This document shows positions 1 to 5,894 of a stretch of DNA of 6,598 nucleotides, in pieces. The DNA comes from Nocardioidaceae bacterium (GTDB taxonomy: Bacteria; Actinomycetota; Actinomycetes; Propionibacteriales; Nocardioidaceae), in NCBI GenBank assembly GCA_020438665.1, contig JAGQUE010000710.1, positions 1 through 6,598 on the forward strand, written 5' to 3'. The position numbers were made by a program, and so were the translations under genes. Below the pieces are notes generated by a model that saw only the letters and a list, made by a program, of their open reading frames with translations, was not told the DNA's origin and ran no database searches. Position 1 is the first letter of the stretch, and every line of letters starts with the position of its first letter.

Positions 1-456
1 GACCGCCGCTTCACCCTGGCCGCCGGGCTGCTCGAGCTCGCCGACCGCGAGTTCTCCGAGATCCGCGACCGGCTGCGCTCCCACCTCGCCGAGCAGGAGA
101 ACGACGGGGAGCTCGCCGAGGACCCGCGCATCACCGCGCCCGAGCTGGCCGCCTTCCTCGCCGGGCAGTACGCCGACGCCGACTGGTCGCGCACCGACCA
201 TTACGTCTGGATCTCCGGGCTGCTGCTCGAGCTCGGCATCACCTCGCTCAGTGAGCTCGCCGAGGTGATCCGCCGCATCGACAGCGGAGCGCTCGAGGCC
301 AAGCTGGGCTATCGCCAGCGCACCGGCGCCGTACGCCGGCTCGACGACGTCCTGCTGGCGGCCTACGGCGAGCGCTATGTGCAGCTTCGCGGCAACGCCC
401 ACCGGACCGCGCTGCTGACCGAGCGGCTGTCCAAGATGACCGCCGCGAGCACCTGA
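1..456 (+). CDS. RelA/SpoT-domain protein, C-terminal fragment (5' end outside window)
   Basis: Frame 1 is open from the first base to TGA at 454-456, giving 151 residues with no start in the window, so this is the tail of a longer gene. The fragment opens with DRRFTLAAGLLELADREF, which I recognise as the helix that follows the synthetase domain in actinobacterial RelA/SpoT-domain proteins. It continues into a helical tail with the motifs YADADWSRTDHY, LGITSLSELAEV and GAVRRLDDVLLAAYGERY, typical of the same proteins. The family makes or resembles enzymes that make (p)ppGpp from ATP and GDP/GTP, a cytosolic starvation signal. The catalytic part lies off the window, so activity cannot be judged. 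A GTG at 265 could be taken as a start, but coding character is continuous upstream of it, so a 63-residue gene starting there is not credible. It converges on nagB with a 16-bp gap. Family assignment is from memory of homologues and is moderately secure. Confidence 0.7.
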   Translation, partial: DRRFTLAAGLLELADREFSEIRDRLRSHLAEQENDGELAEDPRITAPELAAFLAGQYADADWSRTDHYVWISGLLLELGITSLSELAEVIRRIDSGALEAKLGYRQRTGAVRRLDDVLLAAYGERYVQLRGNAHRTALLTERLSKMTAAST

Positions 457-472
457 GCGCCCGACCAGAGTC

Positions 473-1258
473 CTAGAAGCGCTGCCAGTCGGGCTTATGG
501 GCGTAGGTCTCCTGGTAGTAGGCCCTCAGCTGCAACAACGACGCCGCCGGCTCGTCGACCACGATCGTGACGGTCGGGTGCAGCTGCATCGCGCTGGCCG
601 GCCACATCGCGCTCACGGCGCCCTCGACGCACTCGTGCACCGCGGCCGCCTTGCCCTCGCCGGTCGCGAGCACCAGCAGATGGCGCGCATCGAGAATGGT
701 GCCCACCCCCTGGGTCAGGCAGTGTCGCGGCACGGCGGCGAGGTCGCCCCCGAAGAACCGGGCGTTGTCGGCCCGCGTCTGCGAGGTCAGGGTCTTGATG
801 CGGGTCCGTGACGCGAGCGAGGACCCCGGCTCGTTGAACGCGATGTGGCCGTCGGAGCCGAGTCCCAGGATCTGGAGGTCCACACCGCCGGTCTCGGCGA
901 TCAGCCGCTCATAGTCGGCGCACGCCGTGGCGAGGTCGGCGGCCAGCCCGTCCGGGCCGTGGACCCGGGCCGGGTCGATGTCGACCCGGCTCGCGAAGAG
1001 CGTGTCGATCACGGTGCGGTAGCGCTCGGGGTGGCCCGCGTCGAGGCCGACGTACTCGTCGAGCATGAACGCCGAGCAGCCCGCGAAGGACAGCGCCCCC
1101 GCCGCCACGCGCGCGGCCAGCTCGTCATAGAGGGCGACCGGGCTGGAGCCCGTCGCCAGTCCGATGACGGCGTCCGGCTTGCGCGACAGGGTCCTGGCGA
1201 CCAGGTCGGCCGCCACCACGGCGACCTCCTCGGGGGAGGCGAGCACGATGACTTCCAC
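473..1258 (-). CDS. nagB: Glucosamine-6-phosphate deaminase
   Basis: This cytosolic enzyme converts glucosamine-6-phosphate and water to fructose-6-phosphate and ammonia, the last step of amino-sugar entry into glycolysis. From GTG at 1258 the protein has 261 residues, close to the 266 of E. coli NagB. The phosphate-binding loop LATGSSP is at about residues 34-40. The signature FMLDEYVGL (64-72) carries D67, equivalent to catalytic D72. LGLGSDGHIAFNEP (131-144) carries D136, H138 and E143, equivalent to D141/H143/E148. SSLASRTRIKTL (146-157) keeps counterparts of the E. coli allosteric-site residues S151, R158 and K160, so activation by GlcNAc-6-P is possible. The start was chosen because homology begins at VEVIVLASP. 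The frame stays open upstream to 1531, but that part is antisense to nagA and reads as low-complexity Arg/Pro/Ala/Ser sequence. No good Shine-Dalgarno precedes the GTG, so the start is less certain than the identity. It is divergent from nagA, so its promoter must lie in the 43-bp gap or inside nagA. Confidence 0.95.
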   Translation of the reverse strand: MEVIVLASPEEVAVVAADLVARTLSRKPDAVIGLATGSSPVALYDELAARVAAGALSFAGCSAFMLDEYVGLDAGHPERYRTVIDTLFASRVDIDPARVHGPDGLAADLATACADYERLIAETGGVDLQILGLGSDGHIAFNEPGSSLASRTRIKTLTSQTRADNARFFGGDLAAVPRHCLTQGVGTILDARHLLVLATGEGKAAAVHECVEGAVSAMWPASAMQLHPTVTIVVDEPAASLLQLRAYYQETYAHKPDWQRF

Positions 1259-1269
1259 GCGAGCACGAT
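1239..1269. repeat. Direct repeat of 11 bp, 20-bp period, at the nagB start
   Basis: GCGAGCACGAT occurs at 1239-1249 and again at 1259-1269. The first copy lies within the first codons of nagB (encoding I-V-L-A on the minus strand). The second lies immediately upstream of the nagB GTG and overlaps the candidate -10 of nagA. The repeat is exact. A role as a regulator site is inference; it could also be a small duplication. Confidence 0.8.
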
Positions 1270-1272
1270 AAT
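1267..1272 (+). promoter_or_regulatory. Possible -10 element for nagA
   Basis: GATAAT differs by one base from the TATAAT consensus and is a rare AT-rich hexamer in this GC-rich DNA. It lies 29 bases upstream of the nagA start, inside the shared nagB/nagA gap. No good -35 hexamer stands 16-19 bp upstream, where the sequence is already nagB coding. This is a candidate only. Confidence 0.3.
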
Positions 1273-1287
1273 GGTCGGCGACGGCCG

Positions 1288-1295
1288 AAGGAGGG
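1288..1295 (+). promoter_or_regulatory. Ribosome binding site of nagA
   Basis: AAGGAGGG lies six bases before the GTG at 1302 and is a near-perfect complement to the 3' end of 16S rRNA. It fixes the nagA start at this GTG. Confidence 0.85.
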
Positions 1296-1301
1296 TGCAC
1301 C

Positions 1302-2558
1302 GTGACGTCAGCGACCGGCGCCTCGGCGGCGGGGTCCCGCGCGGGCGGCGTGCGCCTCCACGGCCGGCTCGTCGCGGACGGCGCCGACCTCGCCGACGGC
1401 GTGGTGGTGGTGCAGGAGGGCCGGGTCGCCTTCGCGGGGCCGGCCGGGGCCCTGCCCGCGGAGCTGACCGACGTCCCGACACCGGACGGATGGCGCCGCG
1501 ACCTGGTGCTGATGCCGGGGCTGGTCGACATCCACTGCCACGGGGCGGCCGGCGGCGAGTTCGGTGCGGGCCTCGACGATGCCCGCCTCGCCGCGCGGCA
1601 TCACCTGGCTCACGGCACGACGACGCTCGTGGGCAGCATCGCCTCACGGGTCCCCGACGACCTGGTCCACGCCGTCGCCGAGGTGGCGGCCCTGACCGCC
1701 GAGGGCGTGCTCGCCGGGGTCCACCTCGAAGGCCCCTTCCTGTCCGACGCCCGGCGCGGCGCCCAGAACCCGGCCGCCCTCTCCGATGTCGACGCAGCAC
1801 TCGTGCATCGCGCGGTCGCGGCGGCCGCGGCGAGCGGGGCACCGATCCTGCACATGACCTATGCGCCCGAGCGCGACCCTTCAGCCGAGCTCCCGTCCCT
1901 GCTGGCCGACCACGGCGTCGTCGCCGACATCGGACACACCGATGCCGCGGCGAGCCTGGTCGCGACCGCGCTGGCCGGCGTACGCCGGGTGGCGCCGCGG
2001 GGCGGGCGACCGCTGGTCACCCATCTGTTCAACGGGATGCCGCCGCTGCACCACCGCAGCCCCGGACCGGTCGCGGCCGCCCTCGCCGCGGCCGGCCGCG
2101 GTGACGCCGTCGTGGAGCTGATCGGGGACGGTGTCCACCTGGCTCCCGAGACCGTGCGCATGGTCTTCGAGACGGTCGGACCGTCGTCGATCGCGCTCGT
2201 CACCGACGCGATGGCGGCCTGCGGCATGCCGGACGGCCACTATCGGCTGGGCCGTCTCGATGTCAGCGTGACCGACGGGACCGCTCGGCTGACCGACGGC
2301 GGGTCGATCGCCGGAGGCACCGCGACCCTGCTCGACGTGGTCCGCTGGACGGCCACGACGGCCGGGGTCGCCCTCGCCGACGCGGTTCTCGCCGCGACGG
2401 CGACGCCCGCTGATGCCCTCGCGCTCCCTGCCGGCCGGCTCCGGCCGGGAGACCCCGCCGACCTGGTGGTGGCGTCGAGCGACCTCGAGCTCGTGCTGGT
2501 GCTGCGCGACGGTCGGGTGGTCACCCTAGATCCGGGGGCCGGCGACGCCGAGGTCTAG
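1302..2558 (+). CDS. nagA: N-acetylglucosamine-6-phosphate deacetylase
   Basis: This enzyme hydrolyses GlcNAc-6-phosphate to glucosamine-6-phosphate and acetate, supplying the substrate of the divergent neighbour NagB. It has 418 residues, slightly longer than the usual 380-400, the extra being at the N-terminus. It is an amidohydrolase-superfamily TIM barrel flanked by a small beta domain. MPGLVDIHCHG (71-81) holds the HxH pair H78/H80. HLEGPF (141-146) holds the metal ligand E143. IGHTDA (210-215) holds H212. THLFNGMPPLHHRSPG (240-255) holds H241. IGDGVHL (274-280) holds a substrate-binding His at 279. LVTDAM (299-304) holds the catalytic D302. GGTATL (338-343) is also typical. The GTG start at 1302 is supported by AAGGAGGG at 1288-1295, six bases upstream. 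The C-terminal beta-strand segment DPADLVV and VLRDGRVV is complete, ending in TAG. It ends 3 bp before the convergent gene at 2562-2972. Confidence 0.96.
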   Translation: MTSATGASAAGSRAGGVRLHGRLVADGADLADGVVVVQEGRVAFAGPAGALPAELTDVPTPDGWRRDLVLMPGLVDIHCHGAAGGEFGAGLDDARLAARHHLAHGTTTLVGSIASRVPDDLVHAVAEVAALTAEGVLAGVHLEGPFLSDARRGAQNPAALSDVDAALVHRAVAAAAASGAPILHMTYAPERDPSAELPSLLADHGVVADIGHTDAAASLVATALAGVRRVAPRGGRPLVTHLFNGMPPLHHRSPGPVAAALAAAGRGDAVVELIGDGVHLAPETVRMVFETVGPSSIALVTDAMAACGMPDGHYRLGRLDVSVTDGTARLTDGGSIAGGTATLLDVVRWTATTAGVALADAVLAATATPADALALPAGRLRPGDPADLVVASSDLELVLVLRDGRVVTLDPGAGDAEV

Positions 2559-2561
2559 GCG

Positions 2562-2972
2562 TCAGGCCCAGGTGGCCTCGTCCGACAGCCAGCGCAGCAG
2601 CTCGCCCGGCGTGTGCGTCGCAAAGCTGCTGTCGCCGTCGACGGGCACCACCACATGCAGGGCATAGCCCTGCTGGAAGGTGACCGTGTACTCGCCGTGG
2701 CTGGTGTGCACCTGCGCCACCGTCAGCGGCCAGAGGTCGGCGCCGAGGAGGCCCGCCGGGCCGGCGGAGATCGACATGTGCCGGTCCCGGGTCAGCAGGT
2801 CCACCGAGTGCATGGGGCCCTCGGGGGTGTCGGCCCAGCGCACCTGCGCATAGGCGACCGGCGCCTGCGCGGTGAGGACGTCGATCTCCTCGAACGTGGA
2901 CTCCGGGATGGGCCGAGCGATCCCGGCGAGCAGCTCGCGCAGGGGAATGGCCCCGCGGACGTCAACAGTCAT
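2562..2972 (-). CDS. Hypothetical protein, 136 residues, family not recognised
   Basis: I do not recognise this protein. ATG at 2972 is preceded by GGAAGG (2981-2986) with an 8-base spacer, which supports this start over the longer open frame reaching 3377. The product has no signal peptide, no transmembrane segment and only one Trp-rich end (LLRWLSDEATWA), so it is probably a small cytosolic alpha/beta protein. The N-terminal third looks helical (IPLRELLAGIARPIPESTFEEID). The middle and end alternate strand-like stretches such as VAYAQVRW, HSVDLLTRDRHMSISAGPAG, GEYTVTFQQGYALHVVVPV. It contains no cysteine and no obvious metal or nucleotide motif. Codon use is like the neighbours, so it looks like a resident gene. 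It is convergent with nagA (3-bp gap) and divergent from the PLD-like gene, so it is likely transcribed alone from the 217-bp gap. Confidence 0.8.
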   Translation of the reverse strand: MTVDVRGAIPLRELLAGIARPIPESTFEEIDVLTAQAPVAYAQVRWADTPEGPMHSVDLLTRDRHMSISAGPAGLLGADLWPLTVAQVHTSHGEYTVTFQQGYALHVVVPVDGDSSFATHTPGELLRWLSDEATWA

Positions 2973-2980
2973 TCCCTGAA

Positions 2981-2986
2981 CCTTCC
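2981..2986 (-). promoter_or_regulatory. Ribosome binding site of the 136-residue gene
   Basis: On the minus strand GGAAGG stands eight bases before the ATG at 2972. It decides this start in an open frame that runs much farther upstream. Confidence 0.65.
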
Positions 2987-3125
2987 ATCGCGTGCGAGCG
3001 GCTGTCATCGCACCAGTGGTTGAAAGATCGGCCACGATGGTGCGCTGCTGAGACGTTCGGGTCGCCTCCGGGACCGATTCCGACAATGTGACGGTCCCGT
3101 CGCGGCCATCGGGCCTCCGACGACC

Positions 3126-3131
3126 TAGCAT
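3126..3131 (+). promoter_or_regulatory. Possible -10 element for the PLD-like gene
   Basis: TAGCAT, in the context GACCTAGCATG, fits the loose TAnnnT pattern of actinobacterial housekeeping -10 hexamers and lies about 60 bases before the ATG at 3190. I see no matching -35 element. Position is plausible but the evidence is weak. Confidence 0.25.
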
Positions 3132-3176
3132 GTGCTCGTCGCTCGGCACGCAGTCGTCGGCGCCGGGGTCGGAAAC

Positions 3177-3183
3177 GGGGGGA
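3177..3183 (+). promoter_or_regulatory. Ribosome binding site of the PLD-like gene
   Basis: GGGGGGA lies six bases before the ATG at 3190. Together with the signal peptide that begins at this ATG, it sets the start here and not at the in-frame upstream GTG at 3088. Confidence 0.6.
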
Positions 3184-3189
3184 CGTGCA

Positions 3190-4527
3190 ATGCGCCGAAT
3201 CGTGGTGTTCCTGATGGCGGTCCTGCTGGCGACGACCTGGGCACCCGCCTCGGCCAAGGGCTGGGAGCCCGATGCCGGCGTCACGTTCAACACGCCCCAT
3301 CCGTGGGGAGGCCGCGCCGAGCGCGCCAAGATCGTGCTCAAGGTCGAGCAGGCCATCCGCCACATCAGGCCGTCCAAACGCGACCCACACCCCCAGCTGC
3401 TGATCGCCGCCTACCTCTTCGACCGGCAGGCCAGCGCCGACGCCATCATCGGCGCCTGCCGACGAGGCGTGTCGGTCCGCGTGATCATCGACAGCCACGT
3501 CGTGTCTCGGCCGTTCCGTCGCATCGTCACCGCGCTCAACGCCGACAACGTCCGCGACGCCAACCACGACGGCGTTCCCGACCACAAGCCGCGCTCCGGC
3601 CCGTGCAACCGGCCGCTCCATCGCAAGGCTGGCGACGGGTCCGGCCACGCCGTCCCGCTGATGTCCGTCGGCGAGGTCCGACGGTCGCTGCGCGAGCCCA
3701 AGGGCACCCCGATCCAGTGGGGCAAGGACGCCAGCTATGTCCTGAAGTGCTCCGGCAGCTGCCGTGGCGCTCCGGATGCCAACATGCACGCCAAGATCTA
3801 CGCCTTCTCCAGCGTCGGGACCGCCGACAACGTCGTGATGCTCGCCTCGACCAATCTCAACGGTGGCGGCGTCAACACCGGGTGGAACGACCTCTATGTG
3901 ATGAAGGACCGGCCCAAGACGTTCGACTTCGTCCGGACCATGCATCGCGAGATGACCAAGCAGACCCATGCCGGCCGCAAGCTCGTGCAGCTCATCGATG
4001 GGCCCTTCACCATGCGGTTCTTCCCGATGGTCGGCGTCGGTAGGAAGCGGGACCCGCTCATGGTCGACCTCCGCAAGATCCGGTGCACCAGCGACTTCGG
4101 TCCCACTCAGCTCTATATCCAGCAGTTCTGGTGGAACGGCCCTCGCGGCGTCAACATCTGGAACAAGGTCCGCAGCCTGGCGATCGACGGGTGCAAGGTG
4201 CACATCATCTTCGGTGCCGTCGATCGTCACCTCCAGGACCGGATGCGCGCGGCCCGGCGAGCCGGCCTGATCGAGTTCTACAACAGCCGGGTCGACACCG
4301 ACGGCGACGGGATGGCCAACACCCGCACCCACATGAAGTCGCTGGCGATCCGCGGCACCTATGCCGGGAACCGTCACTACGCCGGGGTGTGGACCGGGAC
4401 GGCCAACTGGGCGACGGGCTCGCTGACGCGCGGCGACGAGGTGACACTCAACGTCGAGAGCGCCAAGCTCTACGGCCGCTACCTGCACCAGTGGTTCGTC
4501 GTACGCTCGCACTCGCGCGTGGACTAG
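3190..4527 (+). CDS. Secreted phospholipase D-like protein with two HxK half-sites
   Basis: This is a 445-residue exported protein of the actinobacterial phospholipase D-like family, expected to act on a phosphodiester (lipid or nucleic acid) outside the cell; the substrate cannot be read from the sequence. The signal peptide is residues 1-22 (MRRIVVFLMAVLLATTWAPA, then SA), with likely cleavage at ASA-KG. Half one has the strand RRGVSVRVIIDSH (91-103), then HAKIYAFSSVG (200-210) with H200/K202, VVMLASTNLN (215-224) and GWNDLY. Half two has DGCKVHIIFGAVD (333-345), HMKSLAIRG (381-389) with H381/K383, and WTGTANW (401-407) followed by RGDEVTL. The Asp of the classical HxKxxxxD motif is replaced by Ser and Arg, as I recall for this branch of the family. 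Six cysteines (90, 139, 187, 191, 299, 335) suit disulfides in an exported protein. DANHDGVPD (123-131) and DTDGDGMAN (369-377) look like calcium loops. It converges with the amidohydrolase gene. Confidence 0.85.
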   Translation: MRRIVVFLMAVLLATTWAPASAKGWEPDAGVTFNTPHPWGGRAERAKIVLKVEQAIRHIRPSKRDPHPQLLIAAYLFDRQASADAIIGACRRGVSVRVIIDSHVVSRPFRRIVTALNADNVRDANHDGVPDHKPRSGPCNRPLHRKAGDGSGHAVPLMSVGEVRRSLREPKGTPIQWGKDASYVLKCSGSCRGAPDANMHAKIYAFSSVGTADNVVMLASTNLNGGGVNTGWNDLYVMKDRPKTFDFVRTMHREMTKQTHAGRKLVQLIDGPFTMRFFPMVGVGRKRDPLMVDLRKIRCTSDFGPTQLYIQQFWWNGPRGVNIWNKVRSLAIDGCKVHIIFGAVDRHLQDRMRAARRAGLIEFYNSRVDTDGDGMANTRTHMKSLAIRGTYAGNRHYAGVWTGTANWATGSLTRGDEVTLNVESAKLYGRYLHQWFVVRSHSRVD

Positions 4528-4535
4528 CGGCCCAC

Positions 4536-4549
4536 CCGACGGCGGTCGG
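4536..4549. terminator. Possible bidirectional hairpin between convergent genes
   Basis: CCGAC-GGCG-GTCGG forms a perfect 5-bp GC-rich stem with a 4-base loop in the 24-bp gap between the converging stops of the PLD-like gene and the amidohydrolase gene. It has no T-tract on either strand, so it is at best a weak or U-tract-less terminator. Confidence 0.35.
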
Positions 4550-4551
4550 CG

Positions 4552-5790
4552 TCACGCGAGGTGGAGCTCCGTGGATGCCGTCGAGGCGGCGACGAGCCTT
4601 CCGGAGGCGACGACGAAGGCAGGTGCCTCGTGGTGGGCCAGGACCTGCCGCACGGTGCTACGTCGGTGCACGACCAGGTCGGCGTTCCCACCCGGCTCGA
4701 GCCGGTGCCCGGCCACCCCTAGCACGCGGGCGGCGGTGGTCGTCACGGCGTCGTACACAAGGTCGAGCCCGGCCGCATCGACCGCGTTGAGCGCATGAGC
4801 GGCGAGGAAGGCCACCTCGAGCAGGTTGTGCCGCCCGAAGGGGTAGTAGGCGTCCTCGATGTCGTCCTGGCCAAGCGCGACGGGCACCCCCAGCGAGGTG
4901 AGCTCGCGGACCGGCAGGTGCAACGGCCCGGTGTGTGGGTCGCTCACGAACCCGAGGCCAGCCCGCTTGACCAGCCCGGCCAGTCGCTCCAGCGTGGGCC
5001 GTGGGTAGAGGCCGACCGCCCGGGCGTGGGCGGCGACGCCGCGCCCGACGAGGCCATGCTCGACCATCGCCTCGGCGAGCATCTGCGTGGTCTGCAGCGA
5101 TGGGTCGCCCGCGTCGTCGACGAGCATCGCCACGCGCCGGCCATGGCTGCTGGCGAGCCGACACATCCGGCGCACGTGCTCGCGGGCCTCGGCATCGGTG
5201 TGCTCGATCCACGGGATGCCACCCACGACGTCGGCACCGAGGCCGACGGCCTCGGTGACCAGGTCCTCGGCGCCCGGGTCGCGGAGCAGGCCGTCTTGTG
5301 GGAAGGCGACGACGTGGAGGTCGATCACGCCACGCAGCTCCTCACGCAGCGCCAGCAGCGGGAGCACGCCCTCGAGTCCGGCGGCGGTGTCCACGTCGGC
5401 GAAGGCAAGGACGTGTCGGACGCCGAAACGGAGCCCCTCGAGCAGCGCCTGGCGGGCATGGTCGGCGATCCAGCTCCGGTCATAGGACGCCTTCACCGCC
5501 GAGGCCAGCTCGATCGAGGTGAGGGCCGAGGCCATGTCGCCGGAGGTGTACGCGGTGAGCGCGGCGTCGCCGATGCGGTCCAGGGTGTGCACCTTGTCCA
5601 GGTGCAGGTGCCCGTCCACGAAGCTCTCGGTGACCAGACCTCCAGCAGCGTCGAGCTCAACGGTTGCGGCGATGCGGTCCTGGGTGACGGTGACGACGCG
5701 GCCATCCTGGACACCGACCTGCCACCGGCCGGGCCGGTCGCGCAGCGTGGCGTCCATGATCGCGAGCTGATGAGTGACCACGAAGCCCAT
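4552..5790 (-). CDS. Cytosine deaminase-like amidohydrolase (CodA/AtzC-type)
   Basis: This 412-residue cytosolic protein of the amidohydrolase superfamily resembles E. coli CodA along its whole length. Matching segments are GRWQVGVQDGRV near the N-terminus, VDGHLHLDK (58-66, metal pair H61/H63), VAFPQDG (161-167, Q165 matching substrate-binding Q156), LGADVVGGIPWIE (184-196), VAAHARA (252-258, H255 matching H246) and GQDDIEDAYYPFG (307-319, D309 matching metal/catalytic D313). An ungapped alignment to CodA between about 217 and 255 places L223 and D226 where CodA has metal ligand H214 and catalytic E217. The substrate is therefore open: a cyclic amidine, pyrimidine or triazine-like hydrolysis is the family theme, but true cytosine deaminase activity should not be assumed. 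No good Shine-Dalgarno precedes the ATG at 5790. GTG at 5781 and ATG at 5757 are alternatives, but homology fits a start near 5790. It lies 104 bp downstream of the same-strand secreted-protein gene. Confidence 0.85.
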   Translation of the reverse strand: MGFVVTHQLAIMDATLRDRPGRWQVGVQDGRVVTVTQDRIAATVELDAAGGLVTESFVDGHLHLDKVHTLDRIGDAALTAYTSGDMASALTSIELASAVKASYDRSWIADHARQALLEGLRFGVRHVLAFADVDTAAGLEGVLPLLALREELRGVIDLHVVAFPQDGLLRDPGAEDLVTEAVGLGADVVGGIPWIEHTDAEAREHVRRMCRLASSHGRRVAMLVDDAGDPSLQTTQMLAEAMVEHGLVGRGVAAHARAVGLYPRPTLERLAGLVKRAGLGFVSDPHTGPLHLPVRELTSLGVPVALGQDDIEDAYYPFGRHNLLEVAFLAAHALNAVDAAGLDLVYDAVTTTAARVLGVAGHRLEPGGNADLVVHRRSTVRQVLAHHEAPAFVVASGRLVAASTASTELHLA

Positions 5791-5867
5791 CGAACCGGCA
5801 TCGACGCCGTCCGACTAGGGCACAGGTTGCCGACCCGGACGGCCCCTGGTTGGCACGTCCCGCCCGA

Positions 5868-5887
5868 GGCCGACGCCGGCCGACGCC
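5868..5887. repeat. Two tandem copies of a 10-bp unit
   Basis: GGCCGACGCC occurs twice in perfect tandem (5868-5877, 5878-5887), 7 bp beyond the stop of the secreted-protein gene and about 80 bp upstream of the amidohydrolase start on the minus strand. GC-rich low-complexity slippage is the simplest explanation. Confidence 0.7.
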
Positions 5888-5894
5888 AATACAG

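Noticed and set aside
1259..1531. N-terminal extension of NagB to the upstream ATG at 1531
   Set aside because: The extra 91 residues are low-complexity, lie antisense to nagA and are absent from the family. Homology begins exactly at the GTG at 1258.
845..2104. Long plus-strand open frame overlapping nagB and nagA
   Set aside because: It runs antisense to nagB and then out of frame across nagA. The product is Arg/Gly/Pro-rich with no domain, as expected of a shadow frame in GC-rich DNA.
3088..3189. Upstream GTG start for the PLD-like protein
   Set aside because: It would place 34 polar residues before a textbook signal peptide. ATG 3190 has its own purine-rich RBS.
2962..4512. Long minus-strand open frame (516 codons) opposite the PLD-like gene
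   Set aside because: It is the mirror of a gene with clear signal peptide and catalytic motifs. Its product is a featureless Asp/Gly/His/Val-rich sequence.
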